The notes under the pieces: model-generated
The model's input: the letters and a program-made list of their open reading frames with translations, nothing else
Told to the model about the DNA's origin: nothing
Databases searched by the model: none
Assembly (NCBI GenBank): GCA_023548195.1
Contig: JAJHZJ010000531.1
Location: 3,768,802-3,832,801 of the forward strand
DNA length: 64,000 nucleotides
Source: Bettongia penicillata ogilbyi
Taxonomy: Eukaryota > Chordata > Mammalia > Diprotodontia > Potoroidae
Reading direction: 5' to 3'
Shown here: positions 11,241 through 23,709 of the stretch, one piece after another
Layout: every line of letters begins with the position of its first letter
Position numbering within the stretch: the first letter of the stretch is position 1
Translations under genes and position numbers: made by a program

Positions 11241-11469
11241 CTGAAGGCTTATGTACCAAACTCAGGTTAGCAACAGTTTTATTTACTTAGAAGCGAATTC
11301 TTACTAAAATGTGAACACAGGGGCCTTAAAAGCTCTGATAGGGACATATTTTTTTTTTTAACAGTTAAGTCTTTTTGGGCATTAAAGCTCCTCTCTACTC
11401 TAGCTCTCACCTATTTTTTCAAGTTTTATTTCTTTCAACGTATTATTTGTTCTGAAAAAGCTTGTCTAC

Positions 11470-12187
11470 TCTCCCTTCAACATTTTTTAAATTTAAAAAA
11501 TTGCTTTTAAATTTTATTTGTTTTCAGCATTCTACAATCACTTCCATAAAACTTAGATTTTTTTTTTCCCCTCCCTCCCCTACCTTTCCCCCTCCTTCCC
11601 CCTTCCTCTCTGAGAAGGCATACAATTTTATATAGGTTCTACACATGCATTCCTATTAAATACCTTAGTCTTGTTGTATAGAAGAATTAAAATGAATGGG
11701 AGAAATCTTAAAACTAACCAAAACATAATACAAAAGAAAGTGATCTACTACATTCTGCAATCAAATTCCATAGTTCTTTCTCTGGATATGGAAGACATTT
11801 TGCCTTAAGAGACCATTGGAAATTTTTTAAGTCCTTGCATTGCAATTAAGTTCTCAGTCTACCAGAAAAAATCCTCACATACTCTGGTTGTTGCTATGTA
11901 TAAAGTTTTCCTGGTTCTGCTCCTTTTGCTCAACATCAGTTCATATAAATCTTTCCAGGCCTCTCTGAAGTCTTCCTATTCATCATTTCTTATACCACAA
12001 TTTATTCAGCTATTCCCCAATTGATGGGCATCCCCTTAATTTCCAGTTCTTGGCCACCACAAAAAGAGCTGCTATAAATATTTTTGTACATGTGGTAGGA
12101 CCCTTTCCCATTTTTATGATCTCTTGGGAATACAGTCCTCGAAGTGAGTCAAAGGGCATGCACATCTTTGTAGCCCTTTGGGCCTAG
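11470..12187 (-). mobile_element. L1 3' end (3' UTR), reverse
   Basis: Nearly colinear with 20085-20800. Shared blocks include ACTTAGATTTTTTTTTCCC, AATGAATGGGAGAAATC, CATAGTTCTTTCTCTGGAT, CAATTGATGGGCATCCC and CTATAAATATTTTTGTACATG. The left edge is T-rich, as expected for a poly(A) tail read antisense. Confidence 0.8.
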
Positions 12188-12344
12188 TTAGGAACATAAT
12201 TTTTAAAAATAAAAATAAATATATTTTCATTTCCCTTAAAAAATCAGGAAGTTGGAAATGGGCATAGGTGGTGCAATAACCAGCATATTAGCTGAAGTCA
12301 GGATAATAGGAAGACTAATAAGAAAAAATAAAGGGTTGTGGGTA

Positions 12345-13365
12345 ACATCTCCTCTCACTCTTTTCTTACTGCCTTAAAATCCAGCTTCCAACCTTAGCAT
12401 TCCACCAGAACTATTCTCTTCGAAGTTACTAGTTATCTCTTAATTGCCACATCCCCTTGTCCTTTTCTCAGTCCTCATCTCTTCGACCTCTCTGCAGCCT
12501 TTCACACGGTCGATCATCCTTTGCTTCTTGATAACTCTCTTTTCTCTAGGTGTTCTCAATGCCGCTCTCACCTGGTCTCCTCATACCAATCGGACCACTC
12601 CCTTTAAGTCTCCTTATCCAGTTCATGCCATCTAACAACAGGTGTCCTCCAGTGCCCTGTCATGAGACTTCTTATTTTCTCCCTCTGTAGTACTTCATTT
12701 GAGGAATTCATGGACTTATTTATCATCTGTCTTGCACAACATTCTGTTGACCTATAATCTCTTTAATCTCTCGTCTCCAAATGCTTTTCTAACATCTTGA
12801 ACTAGATACATTATAAACTAGATATCTCAAAACTGAACTCATTATCTTTCTCTCTAAAACCAGGATTGGGGAATCTGATCTTGAGGCCACATGTGGCCCT
12901 CTTGGCCCTCAAATGTGACCCTTTGACTGAGTCCAAGTTTTATAGAACAAATCCCCTTAATAAAAGGATATCTTCTATGAAGCTGGAATTCAGTCAAAGG
13001 GCCACACTTGAGGACCAGGAGGGCCACATATAGCCTCAAGACCACAAGTCCCCCACCCCTGCCTAAACCCTCCCTTCCTCCTATTAGTGTAGAGGGTAAC
13101 ACTGTCCTCCCAGTTCCTCATACTTGCAACCTAGGAGTCATTTTGTACTCCTCACTATCTCTAACCCCCATATCCAATCTGTCAAGACCTATAGGTTTCA
13201 CCTTTGCAGCATCTCCTGAATTTGCCTCTTCTCTCTTCCGATGCTGCCGCCACCACTCTCGTGCAAGCCTCCATCACCTTATGCCTGGACTATAGTGATA
13301 GCCTGCTCTGCTGGTGGGTCTATCCCATTCAAGCCTCTTCTTACTCCAGTCAGTCACTAAATCAT
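12345..13365 (+). mobile_element. L2 LINE, forward, interrupted by a MITE
   Basis: L2 ORF2 sequence with CTCTGCAGCCTTTCACACGG (12491-12510), a TTATCTTTCTC block, and CATATCCAATCTGTCAAGACC. The L2 runs up to 12860 and resumes at 13062, so the element at 12861-13061 was inserted into it. Frames are broken. Confidence 0.75.
12861..13061. mobile_element. Palindromic hAT-like MITE, copy 1
   Basis: A 201-bp near-perfect inverted repeat. The ends are CAGGATTGGGGAATCTG and, inverted, CCCCCACCCCTG. Inner arms carry GAGGCCACATGTGGCCCTC and its mirror GGAGGGCCACATATAGCCTC. The whole unit can fold on itself. It has no coding capacity. Flanks TCTAAAAC and CCTAAACC agree at 6 of 8 positions, consistent with an 8-bp hAT-type duplication. 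Confidence 0.75.
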
Positions 13366-13647
13366 TTCTCAAGTAATTGAAAACAAATATATTGTATATT
13401 TCTTGTTCTACCTTGCTTAGAATGTTCTGTTTTTGGAGATATTGACATTTTGTAGCATGAGAATTATTCCTTTATAGATTAGGATTTTTTAATCCTGAAA
13501 GTTAGAAATGCTTCTTAAAAATTTCTTCGGAAGTTATTTCCTTTTCTAAATATTAAATTGCAAATATTTTCTTCCAGGGAAACACTAGTAATATAGTAGA
13601 AATAAAAAGGGTCTAGGAACCGAGTGTCTTGGGTTTTAGTTTTGACA

Positions 13648-13850
13648 TGTTAAGGCAAAATGGTACAATGATCAAAAGTAATGGATTTGGAGTCAAAAGA
13701 CCTTAGTTCAGTTCCTGGCTTTACCACTTATCTGTTATCTGAATAAACGATTTAATCTCTCTCAGTCTCAGTTTTCCCATCTGTAAAACTAACAGTTTAC
13801 ACTAGGTAATCTCTAAGTCTTTTTTCTAGTTTAAATCCTGTGGTCCTCCC
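13648..13850 (+). mobile_element. tRNA-derived CORE-SINE (MIR/THER-like)
   Basis: Head near AATGGTACAATGATCAAAAG, then TTTGGAGTCA, the core TTACCACTTATCTGTTATCTG, a CTCAGTTTTCCCATCTGTAAAA block and a tail with AATCCTGTGGTCCT. The order is typical of therian CORE-SINEs. Confidence 0.75.
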
Positions 13851-15499
13851 ACCTTGTTATTTGACTTCGGGTTAAGCTCTTGACTTCCCTTTGTCCTGGT
13901 TTCCTTGGGTAAAATGAGGTATTTGAAATATAAAAAATTTCTAAAGATTCCTTTCAGATTTAGGATTGTATACTTGTTTTGCTATTTCAGGATCTAAGAT
14001 TTCTTCAGTGTGGGTTTTCCTCTCACTCATACCAGATGAAACCCATCAGCAGCCCTCACTGTGTGACTTTAGAGTGTGTCCTCCTATAAATTCTCTGCAA
14101 GGAATCCACTTCATATGCTGAGGGCCTTCCTTTAGCAGATACCAATGGAGAACACAGCGTGTCCATTGGTTATTTCTCATTCTGTTCACTATGTGACAGC
14201 TATTTTTGTCATAGTTCTCTGAGCCATGATTTACAATGCTTCTCTGCAGTTCTTTACTACAGTTTCCTCTCATATATTCTGTACCTCTGATCTTTGGGTT
14301 ACCCAAGATTGTTGTATTCTATGGCTTGATGCCAAATACCAAGAGACTCACATGTCCTACATTACAGAAAATAATGTTTTCTTCCTAAAGTAACATCTGT
14401 CAATTAATTTAATTCAGAACAATTCCATAAGTAAATTGAGCCAGAACTAAGACACATGAGCAAAGGATTAAAGATGTCCTTTCCCACCCCCACCCCCCCA
14501 ATCAGAAATTCTATTTCATTCCTATGACTCCCTATATCTTTCTGATATTCCTTATACATTGTGTTTGACACTCAGATTATCATGTAGAACATTGTGTATA
14601 GGCTTATGTGTCATAACTACTCTGTTAGATTTCCCTAGAGGACTGGTGATGGTTGGAATAAGGTGTGGTTTGAGGGAGTTAGAAGAAGAGGTGGAGTTGG
14701 TTTTCTGCAAACAAGGGACACTTAAAATAAGATTGGAGATACAAAGCAAAATGTTCTTTGCTTTTTAGTCCTAATTGCTTTATTCAAATATATATTTTTA
14801 AAATGTATGAATATTTTTTTATTTCTAAAAATTGTTTATGTTTATACCATTATAGGTGAATAATATAATTTCTCCTGATCTGTTTTGGTCCAATTTACCT
14901 TCTCTATGGAATATATGCTTATTAATTCTCTTGATTTCCTGAGCACTAAACAACTTATGTCATTCCTTTTGACTACATTAGTTTGCCCTTTGGGGTTTAA
15001 ATTCCCTGTCTTTTTTTGTTGCCATTGGGTAAAAAAGTAACCTTCTTAAGGCCAGAGACTAAACCTTGTTTTTGCTGTATCTAATGGTCTAAGTATAATA
15101 TTCGCCATGTAGTAATCACTAAATAAAAATTTACTCATAGTAGCAGTTAATTTTAATCATCTCTTGACCTGAACTCTACTGTCTAATATCTTGGTTGGAT
15201 AGTTTTAAAGTATCTTTATTGTATTTTTCCAGAAAGAGCTGGTATAATTTTAAACCCATTTTCCATACAGGAGTTATAAAATGTAATTAATTACAAGTTG
15301 TCTCAGGCTTAAAAGTGTCAAAATTTAAGTGTGAAAACAGGTCAAGTATAACTAAATTTACAACATACTTTAAAAAGTATGCTTTACAAAGCTATTGCTA
15401 TATTAGGAGCAACTGCATATTCTGTGGTGTTTTTTCTCATCTTTCCTAGAATCACACAAGAAGCTTTTTTAAGACCAAGGACACTTGTCTTATTTCCCT
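13851..15499. other. No recognised feature
   Basis: AT-rich sequence without a supportable exon or clear repeat. The open frame at 15379-15570 runs into SINE sequence and is not considered a gene. Confidence 0.4.
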
Positions 15500-15575
15500 T
15501 GTGTCAGCTTGGTATAGTAGGAAAGGCCTTGAAAGAACTAGGAGTCAGGGAATTTGAGTCTTTTCTGTGAAGAAG
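15500..15575 (+). mobile_element. SINE head fragment
   Basis: TTGGTATAGTAGGAAAGGCC followed by AGGAGTCAGGGAATTTGAGTC resembles the start of the tRNA-derived SINE at 31858. Confidence 0.5.
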
Positions 15576-16447
15576 AATTTGATTAGCAGGGAAGACTCTA
15601 GTTATTTTGATGTAATTCTTTAGTCGTGTTATTACAGTATGCATATGGAATTCTGTAATCCCTATAGAGACAGGGCATGGAATCATGGAAATCTATAGGG
15701 AACACAACTGTCCATATTCTATTGCTAAACCCACTAGCAACATTAAAAAAAAAAGTTTCCTAAAGTCAATTCTGCATAAGAGGTAGAATTTTCTAGGACC
15801 AGAACAGGACATATAATATGACTTAGTGACCTTACTATGGTCAGCTGTCAACTCTTTCAGCTAATGGAGGGAAATATGAGATAGCAGAAGTATAGAAAGA
15901 TGCACAAGGAATTGGGAGAGTCCCTTTGGGAAGAACGGTCCTGGAAATATCTGGCTTCCATGCAGTCACATGCTGGAGTGGACAAGGAGCCTACAGTGTG
16001 GATTATCTCTAAGCAAACAATTGAATTTGATTGTAGGGTGAGCATGTGAAATTTCTTAATTGAAATATAATTTGAAATCATGGTCAATGCTAATCCTGTG
16101 TTGAAGAGGGGACAAGGAGGAGGGGAAGCCATGCCATGGGTATTGCAAAGCAACAATCCTTTGCCTTGGAATGAATTTAAGTTTATTGATGTTTTGTTTC
16201 ATCTTGACTTTTTGCATTGAGGGCAGGGGGAACAAAGTTGATAGCAAAAATAATGGCCAGAAGTAACTGAATGTGAATGGGAGGCCAACCTATTATTAGC
16301 AGTCATACCTGGATAAGACACAAAGAATAAACAATCTAGGAGGATGACTATAACGTTGTTATCCAATCAGAGTCACCACTGTATTGTATATAAGTATCAA
16401 ATGCTGGCACTTTGGAGAGGCATGTGAGAGAAAGAGAAACTATGGTC
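15576..16447. other. No recognised feature
   Basis: No exon, LINE or SINE was recognised. Local composition is like the rest of the intron. Confidence 0.35.
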
Positions 16448-16638
16448 CAGGGAGGGAACACCTGCAGTTGAGGCCACATGTGGCCCTCTAGATTCTCAAA
16501 TCCTGCCCTTTGATGGAATCCAAACTTCACAGAATAAATCCTTGTCCTTTTTCTGTGAAGTTTGGATTCTGTCAAGAATCACACTTGAGGACCTGGAGGG
16601 CCACATGTGGTCTTGAGGCTGCAGGTTCTCTACCCCTG
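16448..16638. mobile_element. Palindromic hAT-like MITE, copy 2
   Basis: 191 bp with the same architecture as 12861-13061: left arm TTGAGGCCACATGTGGCCCT, a hairpin centre with two copies of a TTTGGATT/AATCCAAA-type arm, right arm GGAGGGCCACATGTGG, and end TCTACCCCTG. It interrupts a SINE-like sequence that continues at 16639 (CTGGACTGGGAGTCAAGAAA). Confidence 0.75.
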
Positions 16639-17053
16639 GAAAGAAGCCTGGACTGGGAGTCAAGAAATCTGGGTTGATGTGGTAGAATTTACCTTTCACA
16701 AAAGCAAAACAGAACTGAGTTCACTAAACAGACTTTGCATTGCTTTAGAGCTTGATGTGATTTATGTTGTTATGTGTCAATAGAGAACCTTGGCATTAAT
16801 TGTGAATTCTTCTGTTTTGGGATCCTTCTGAGGACAACTTCCATGACAGTGTGAAACACTTTAGGTGAATCTCTCTCCCTGTATTATGTAACTTTGATTT
16901 TAATGCTCAGAAGCTTGTTCAACAGAATTATCTCTAGTCATATCTGCCACATAATCTTGTATTGTAGTGTGTGTAGCAGGTTAAGGAGAGCTTTAAAAGT
17001 GGAATTTTATCCTATTTAATCAAATGTTTACTTTTTTTTAACCAGAGTGGAAT
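16639..17053. other. SINE scrap then unrecognised sequence
   Basis: 16639-16680 resembles a SINE head. The remainder up to the microsatellite shows nothing recognisable. Confidence 0.4.
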
Positions 17054-17060
17054 CTCATTC

Positions 17061-17292
<232 letters not shown>

Positions 17293-18077
17293 AGATTATG
17301 ACATTCATTTCCACAAAATTTTGAATTCCAGTTTTTCTCCCCATCTCTCCCCTCCCCCACCCCATAACAACTTGCATTTTGATTACCCCTTCCTAAATGT
17401 ACCCTCCTTTCTATCACATCCCACCCTTCCCTTATCCCCATCTTCTCTCTTTTCTTGTAAGGCAAGATAGATTTCTATACCTATTACCTGTATTTTTTAT
17501 TTCCCAGTTATATGCAGTAACAGTTCTCAACATTCGTTTCTAATACTTTGAATTCCAACTTCTCTCCCTTCCTCCATCCCCACTGAGATGGCAAGCAATT
17601 CAATACAGGCTATATATATGTGGTTTTGCAAAAGACTTCCATAATAATCATGTTGTGTAGGACTAGCTATATTTCCATCCTATCCTGTCCCCCCTTTATT
17701 CTATTCTCTCATTTGACCTTGTTGCTTACCAAAAGTGTTTACTTCTAGTTACTCGTTTTTCCCATTTCCCCTCCCTTCTATCATTCCCCTTATCCCACCT
17801 GTCCCCTTCTCCCCTACTTTCCTGTAGGGAATTTGTAGATTTTCATACCAAACTGAGTGAGCATGTTATTCCCTCATTAAGCCATATGTGAAGAAAATAT
17901 ACTTCAGTTTTCCCCTCTCACCTCCTCCCTTTTCTCCTCCATTGAGACTTTTCTTATCTCTTTTATGAGTGATAATTTGCCCTATTCCATTTCTCCCATT
18001 CTCCCAATATATTCCTCTCTCACCCCTTTATTTTTTTATAGATATCATCCCTTCTGATTCAACTCAACCTGTGCTGT

Positions 18078-18102
18078 GCGTGTGTGTGTGTGTGTGTGTG
18101 TA
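18078..18102. repeat. (TG)n in the HAL1 copy C 3' UTR
   Basis: About 10 TG units at the same place in the element as the CA-rich array of copy A. Confidence 0.85.
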
Positions 18103-18239
18103 ATCCTTCCACCTATCCAAATACTGAGAAAAGTCTCAAGAATTACAAATATTATCTTTCCATGTAGGAATGTAAAGAGTTCAGCTTTAGAAAGTCCTTT
18201 ATGATATCTGTTTCCTGTTTACCTTTTCATGCTTCTCTT

Positions 18240-19234
18240 GATTCGTGTATTTGAAAGTCAAATTTTCTCTTCAGTCCTGGTCTTTTATCTAGAATGCTTG
18301 AAAGTCCTCTGTATCATTGAATGACCATTTTTTCTCTTGAAGTATTATACTCATTTTTCTGGGTAGGTGATTCTTGGTTTTAATCCCAGTTCCTTTGACT
18401 TCTGCAATATCCTATTCCAACTCCTTCAATCTCTAGATATAGAAGCTGCAAGATCCTTGTGTTATCCTGATTGTATTTCCACAATACTCAAATTGTTTCT
18501 TTCTAGCTGCTTGCAATATTTTCTCTTTGACCTGGGAACTCTGAAATTTGACTACAATATTCCTAGGAGTTTCTCTTTTTAGATCTCTTTCAGGAGGTGA
18601 TCAGTGGATTCTTTCAATATTTATTTTGCCTTCTGGTTCTAGAATATCAGTGCAGTTTTCCTTGATAATTTCATGAAAGATAATGTCTAGGCTCTTTTTT
18701 GATCATGGCTTTCAGTTAGTCCCATAATTTTAAAATTGTCTCTACTGGATCTGTTTTCCAGGTAAGTTGTTTTTCCAATGAGATATTTCACATTATCTTC
18801 TATTTTTTCATTCTTTTGATTTTGTTTTGTAATTTCTTGGTTTATCATATAGTCATTAGCTTCCCTCAGCTCCATTGGTCTTTTTAAAGAACTGTTTTCT
18901 TCAGTGAGCTTTTGAACCTCCTTTTCCATTTGGCTGATTCTGGTTTTTAAAGCCCTCTATTCCTCATTGCCTCTTTGGACCTTTTTTGCCCTTTGATTTA
19001 GCTTATTTTTAAAGGTGTGTTTTTGGTTCTGCTTTACCAAGTTGCTAACTTGCTTTTCAAGCTCTTCTATGACCTGAGCCCATTGTATATTCATTTTGCA
19101 GGTACTAGATGCAGAAGCCTTGACTTCCTCTGACAGTATGCATTGTTCTTCCTCATCTGAAAGGATGGAAGGAAATACCTGTTCACCAAGAAACTAACCT
19201 TCTATGGTGTTTTTTTTTCCCCCTTTTTGGGCAT
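18240..19234 (-). pseudogene. HAL1/LINE-1 ORF1 remnant (copy C)
   Basis: Same gene as in copies A and B, with several frameshifts and stops. The start codon equivalent is at ~19234, in the same context (plus-strand GGGCATTTTCCC). Preserved minus-strand readings include MEKEVQKLTEENSSLK and NQKNEKIEDNVKYLIGK in 18687-18929, which are the coiled coil and the start of the RRM-like part. Cannot encode a working ORF1p. Confidence 0.8.
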
Positions 19235-20057
19235 TTTCCCGGCCAGTTACTTGATTTCTGAATCCTTTGTCAAGAGGAGGGTCTTAGTGCTCCTCCTCAC
19301 CAAGGACCTTGCTCAGGGCTGAGATTCAGATCAGCTGCTCAGTTCCCCCAGGGGCTTTAAGCTGAGCTGCTACCACAATGGAAACTGCCACTGCACTCGG
19401 TCACTGCCATGCAGTTCTGCTGCTGCTGCTGCCTGGGGCTGTGCTACGGGGAAGCCTGCTCCTCTCTCGCCCAGCTGGGAAAGCCCTCTCACTGATCTTT
19501 GAAGCTTTCTTTGGCGCTTGTGGGTTGAGGGATCTGAGACCCTCTTTGCTAGGAATTCTGCCCCGGAGGCCTGTTCCGGTCCTGTTCCTCCTGAGTGCTG
19601 CGACCAGGGCTGGGCTGCACTGCATGTCCCATGGGATAGACCTTTCCTGTTGGCTTTCCAGGTTATTTTTGGCTGGAAATCTCTTTCATCTTGTTATTCT
19701 GTGGCTTCTGCTGCTCTAATATTTGTTGAGTCATTTTTTATAGGTATTTTATGGACTGTGGGGGAAGAACTATAGTATATGCATCTTTCTACTCCACCAT
19801 CTTGGCTCTGCTGCCATCCTTTTTTTCTCAGTCAACTGTTAGCAGAATTCTGCATCTTCCCTTCTCACATATTCATCAAAGTTGTTTTCCTGAAACCCTT
19901 TTTAAAAATTGATAAAAATGCTGTCTTTTCCATTCTTCTGGAATCATTCTTTATTTGTAATATCTTGAAAAATCAGTCCTTCTGTACTTTTGAAATTATA
20001 TTGACAACAGAATTAATTCCTTCTTGTCAGCTACAGGTGTTTTTTCTGATTTCATTT

Positions 20058-21412
20058 TCTTTTTTTCTTTTTTTTATATATTAATTTTATTTGTTTTTAG
20101 TGCTCTACAATCACTACCATATAACTTAGATTTTTTTTTCCCTAACTACCCCATACCTCCCCCCTCCCTCCCGAAGATGGCATACATTTCTATATAGGAT
20201 CTACACATATATTCTTATTTAATACATTTTCACTATAGTCATGCTGTGTAGAATATCTAAAATGAATGGGAGAAATCATATAACAAACCAAAATATAATA
20301 CACACACAAAAAAATGATCTGCTACATTCTGCGATTGACTTCCATAGTTCTTTCTCTGGATGTGGAGGGCATTTTTGCCTTAGAAGACTATTGAGAATTT
20401 TTTTTTTTAAGTACTTGCATTGCTATGAAGTTCCAAGTCTACCAGAAAAAACTCTCGTACACTGTGGTTGTTGCTGTGTACAAAGTTCTCCTGGTTCTTC
20501 TCCTTTCACTGAGCAGCAAATCATATAAGTCTTTGCAGGCCTCTTTGAAGTCTTCTTGTTCATCATTTCTTATAGTGCAGTAGTATTACATTACATTCAT
20601 ATTCCATAATTTATTCAGCCATTCTCCAATTGATGGGCATCCCATTGATTTCCAGTTTTTGGCTACTACAAAGAGTGCTGCTATAAATATTTTTGTACAT
20701 GTGGGACCCTTTCCCATTTTTATGATATCTTGAGGATACAGTCATAGAAGTGATATTACTGGGTCAAAGGGTATGCACATTTTTGTAGCCCTTTGGGCAT
20801 AGTTCCAAATTGCTCTCCAGAATGGTTGGGTGAGCTCACAGCTCCACCAACAATGAGTTAGTGTTTGAACTCTCACATATTCTATCTAACATTTATCATT
20901 TTCCTGTTCTGTCATGTTTGCCAATAGGTGTGATGTGGTACCTCAGAGTTGTTTTGATTTACATCTCTGTAATCAAAAGTGATTTAGAGCATTTTTTCAT
21001 ATGATAATAGATATCTTTAATTTCTTCCTCTGAAAGTTGTCTGTTCATATCCTTTGACCACTTATCAATTGGGGAATGACTTGTATTGTTGTACATTTGA
21101 CGAAGTTCTCTATATATTCTAGAAATGAGGCCTTTATACCTGAGATTAGCTGTAAAAATTCTTTCCTACCTCCCTCTGAATTTTGGTTGCATTGGGTTTG
21201 GTTGTGCCAAAACTTTTCAGTTTAATATAATCAAAATTATCCATCTTGCACTTCATAATGCTTTCTATCTCTTCTTTAGTCAAAAATTCTTTCCTTGCCT
21301 ATAAATCTGATAAATACCCTATTCCTTTCTCCTCCAATTTGTCCATAGTATCAATTTTTATACCTAGATCACGTACCCATTTGGACTTTATTCTTGTGTA
21401 TGGCTGTTAAAA
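20058..21412 (-). mobile_element. L1 3' region, long, reverse
   Basis: About 1.35 kb of antisense L1 3' sequence. It opens with a T-rich edge (tail) and contains TTGATGGGCATCCCATTG, CTATAAATATTTTTGTACATG, TATTACTGGGTCAAAGGG, GAGCATTTTTTCATATGA and ACTTATCAATTGGGGAATG. It overlaps in content with 11470-12187 but extends further toward ORF2. Truncated at its 5' side at about 21412. Confidence 0.82.
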
Positions 21413-21420
21413 AAAGGTCA

Positions 21421-22005
21421 GCATTGAGAGGAGTATAGCTTTGAGGAATAAGGAGATAATTATTCTACTGTATTCTGCCCACATTAAACCTCATCTGGAG
21501 CATTGTGTTCAGTTCTGGGTATCAGAGTTTAAGAAGAACATGGATAAGCCAGAGTTTGTCCACAACGAGGGCAGTCCAGATGGTGAAGGATGGTCCTCTG
21601 ATCACGATACACGGGGATTAATGGAAGGAATTGGACATGGTTAAGCTGATGAAAAATTCAGGGGGAACATGATAGCTTATGGTCAAGCATTTTAAGGCCT
21701 GTCATGGGGCCAAGGAAGCAGACTTGTTCTCTTTGCTCACAGGGACTAGAACCTGGAGCAGTGGGCAGAAGAGACAAAGAGGCTGCTTTCAACTGGAGGC
21801 CAGGGAAACCTCCCTAAAGTTGGAGTTGTCCAAGAGAGCAAGTGTTGCTTCAAGAGGTACATGTTTTCCCCTGCTTGGGGGTCTTCAAGTGGAGATTGTA
21901 CAATAGCTCATTGAATATGTCATGGTGGAGATCCTTTGTGTATGGATTGGACTAGATGACTGCTGTGGTCCCTTGCAACTCTCAGATTCTGTCATTCTGT
22001 GATGA
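21421..22005 (+). mobile_element. L3/CR1 LINE 3' end
   Basis: Forward reading has LYSAHIKPHLEHCVQFW, matching the CR1/L3 ORF2 C-terminal motif, followed by the downstream region. It ends with GGATTGGACTAGATGACTGC and TTCTGTCATTCTGTGATG, the ATTCTGTG-type terminus of CR1-clade LINEs. No poly(A), as expected for CR1. Confidence 0.82.
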
Positions 22006-23349
22006 TTTTATGTAAGAGATAATGGCTAAGATACTCAAATGTCCAACTTAAAGTACTTCAAAAACCTGGTTTGGAACGTTCACTTTCTTTTTATGTAGAC
22101 TTCCCCATCTACTAATTGAGGCTTTAGACCAAATGATCTCTAAAGATTCTTCTGTTTTGTGGGATCCTGGGATCTTATGGGTCTACCTAGTGTTACGTTC
22201 CCATGTAGTCACTTGAAGCTTGTGACCAGATTAATATGTTACATGAATCAGGAGACTAATAATTAGAGTGAGTGAAACAGAGTTTAGCCAATAGCTTGGG
22301 TAAACAGTAAATTGGATTGTCAACGAATTAATCAAATCTATTCCTCTTAGTTCTCAAGAGATAAACTTCCAGGTTAGGTGTGACCCACTCAGGGCTTCAC
22401 TGGGACTCGAAATTCTTTTCTTGGCTAATTGCCTGGGAAAGCAAGATCCTAGAGCCAAGGTCCTCAGTGAGAAAGACAGAATAAGCTGAACCTTGGAAAG
22501 AATCAGAGAAGCTACAAGAACTGAAATCTGGAGAATATTTCTGAGGTTAGTTGTGGTGGGAAAAGAAAGGCTAGTTATAGCAGAAACTTGCTTCCTGTCT
22601 CATATGCAATTTTCTAAATTTCTATAATCTAGAGGTAGCTGGGTGTCTCTACTTATCTGGAAAGTCTTACTTGACCCAAAAGCAGAATTTAGAGGTAGAG
22701 GGATTTCAGAGGACATCTAGTTTAATGTCTCCATTTTGCAAACTTGGAACCTCAGAGAATAAATTATTTACATCAGGTCACACAAACTATTAGGAGTAGA
22801 ATAAAAACTTGAATTCAGTTCCATGGATTACAAATTCATGCTATTTTTCATTTCATGCCATTGTCTCTGCAGATCAGAACTAGAACTCTGGTCTCCTTGA
22901 TCTTATTCCTTTGGTCTTTTTATTACGCTGCCATTCCCTCCCTAGGAATAAATTACTTTGAATTTAATATTTAGGAAAGGAAATTACTGTCCCCTGAGCT
23001 ATAAAAAGGGTTCCTTGATTTTAGAAGTAAAAAGTCCCAATCTGAAAAGGACACCAATTCTCAAACCACTAAATACCAATTTCTATGAAAGCAGTACATT
23101 TTTCTGTACATACAAAGTATTAATTTTCAACTGGCACCTGAGAAATGAAAACATTATTATGGCTAATGTGCCAAGAATTAGAAGTCTTATTTAGCAATGT
23201 TCTTTCCTTCTCCCCCTTCTTTCTAATACTGTTCGTATTAACCTAAATGCAGCTAATATGCTGGCAATTTCTCCACTAACAGGTTCCTAGTGTACTGGCT
23301 TTTTGGAGGGAAATTAAAAGCATATGACTATTGCTTTTCAAAAAACTTT
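22006..23349. other. Mostly unrecognised, with a SINE trace near 22690-22800
   Basis: 22690-22800 (GGGATTTCAGAGGACATCTAG, then CAGGTCACACAAACTATTAG) looks like a reverse SINE (MIR/THER type). Nothing else was recognised. Confidence 0.4.
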
Positions 23350-23359
23350 TCTTCTATTT

Positions 23360-23530
23360 GAGCTTGCTGTAAGAGTTATTTGGTCCTGGGGGGGAATACC
23401 GTCAGAGATTTGTTCTTGGTCCTGTCTTATTTAACATTTTTATCAATGACTTGAATGAAGATGAGTAATAAATTTGCTGATGGCATGAAACTGTAAGGGA
23501 TAACTATTAAACTGGCTAGAATGGCATTAA
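23360..23530 (+). mobile_element. L3/CR1 reverse transcriptase fragment
   Basis: The forward reading LGPVLFNIFINDLNED, then KFADGMKL-like sequence, is the conserved RT block leading to the FADD catalytic motif of CR1-clade LINEs. The second catalytic aspartate is lost (FADG). Short relic. Confidence 0.7.
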
Positions 23531-23709
23531 TAGTAGTGTTAGTAGTGTGATGTGACTACTAAAAGAGCCAGTGTGATCTTTGGGACAGTTAATAGAGCAA
23601 GGCACGTAGTAATCTCACAATTTTTCCTTAGTGAGATCACAGCAGATGAAGGGATGTTAGACAGTTATATGGAATCTAGTATGTAGAAGAATATCAGATT
23701 CCCCTCTAC

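Noticed and set aside
15379..15570. A 63-codon open frame with a hydrophobic N-terminal stretch
   Set aside because: Its 3' part is SINE sequence, there are no splice sites supporting an exon, and no family was recognised.
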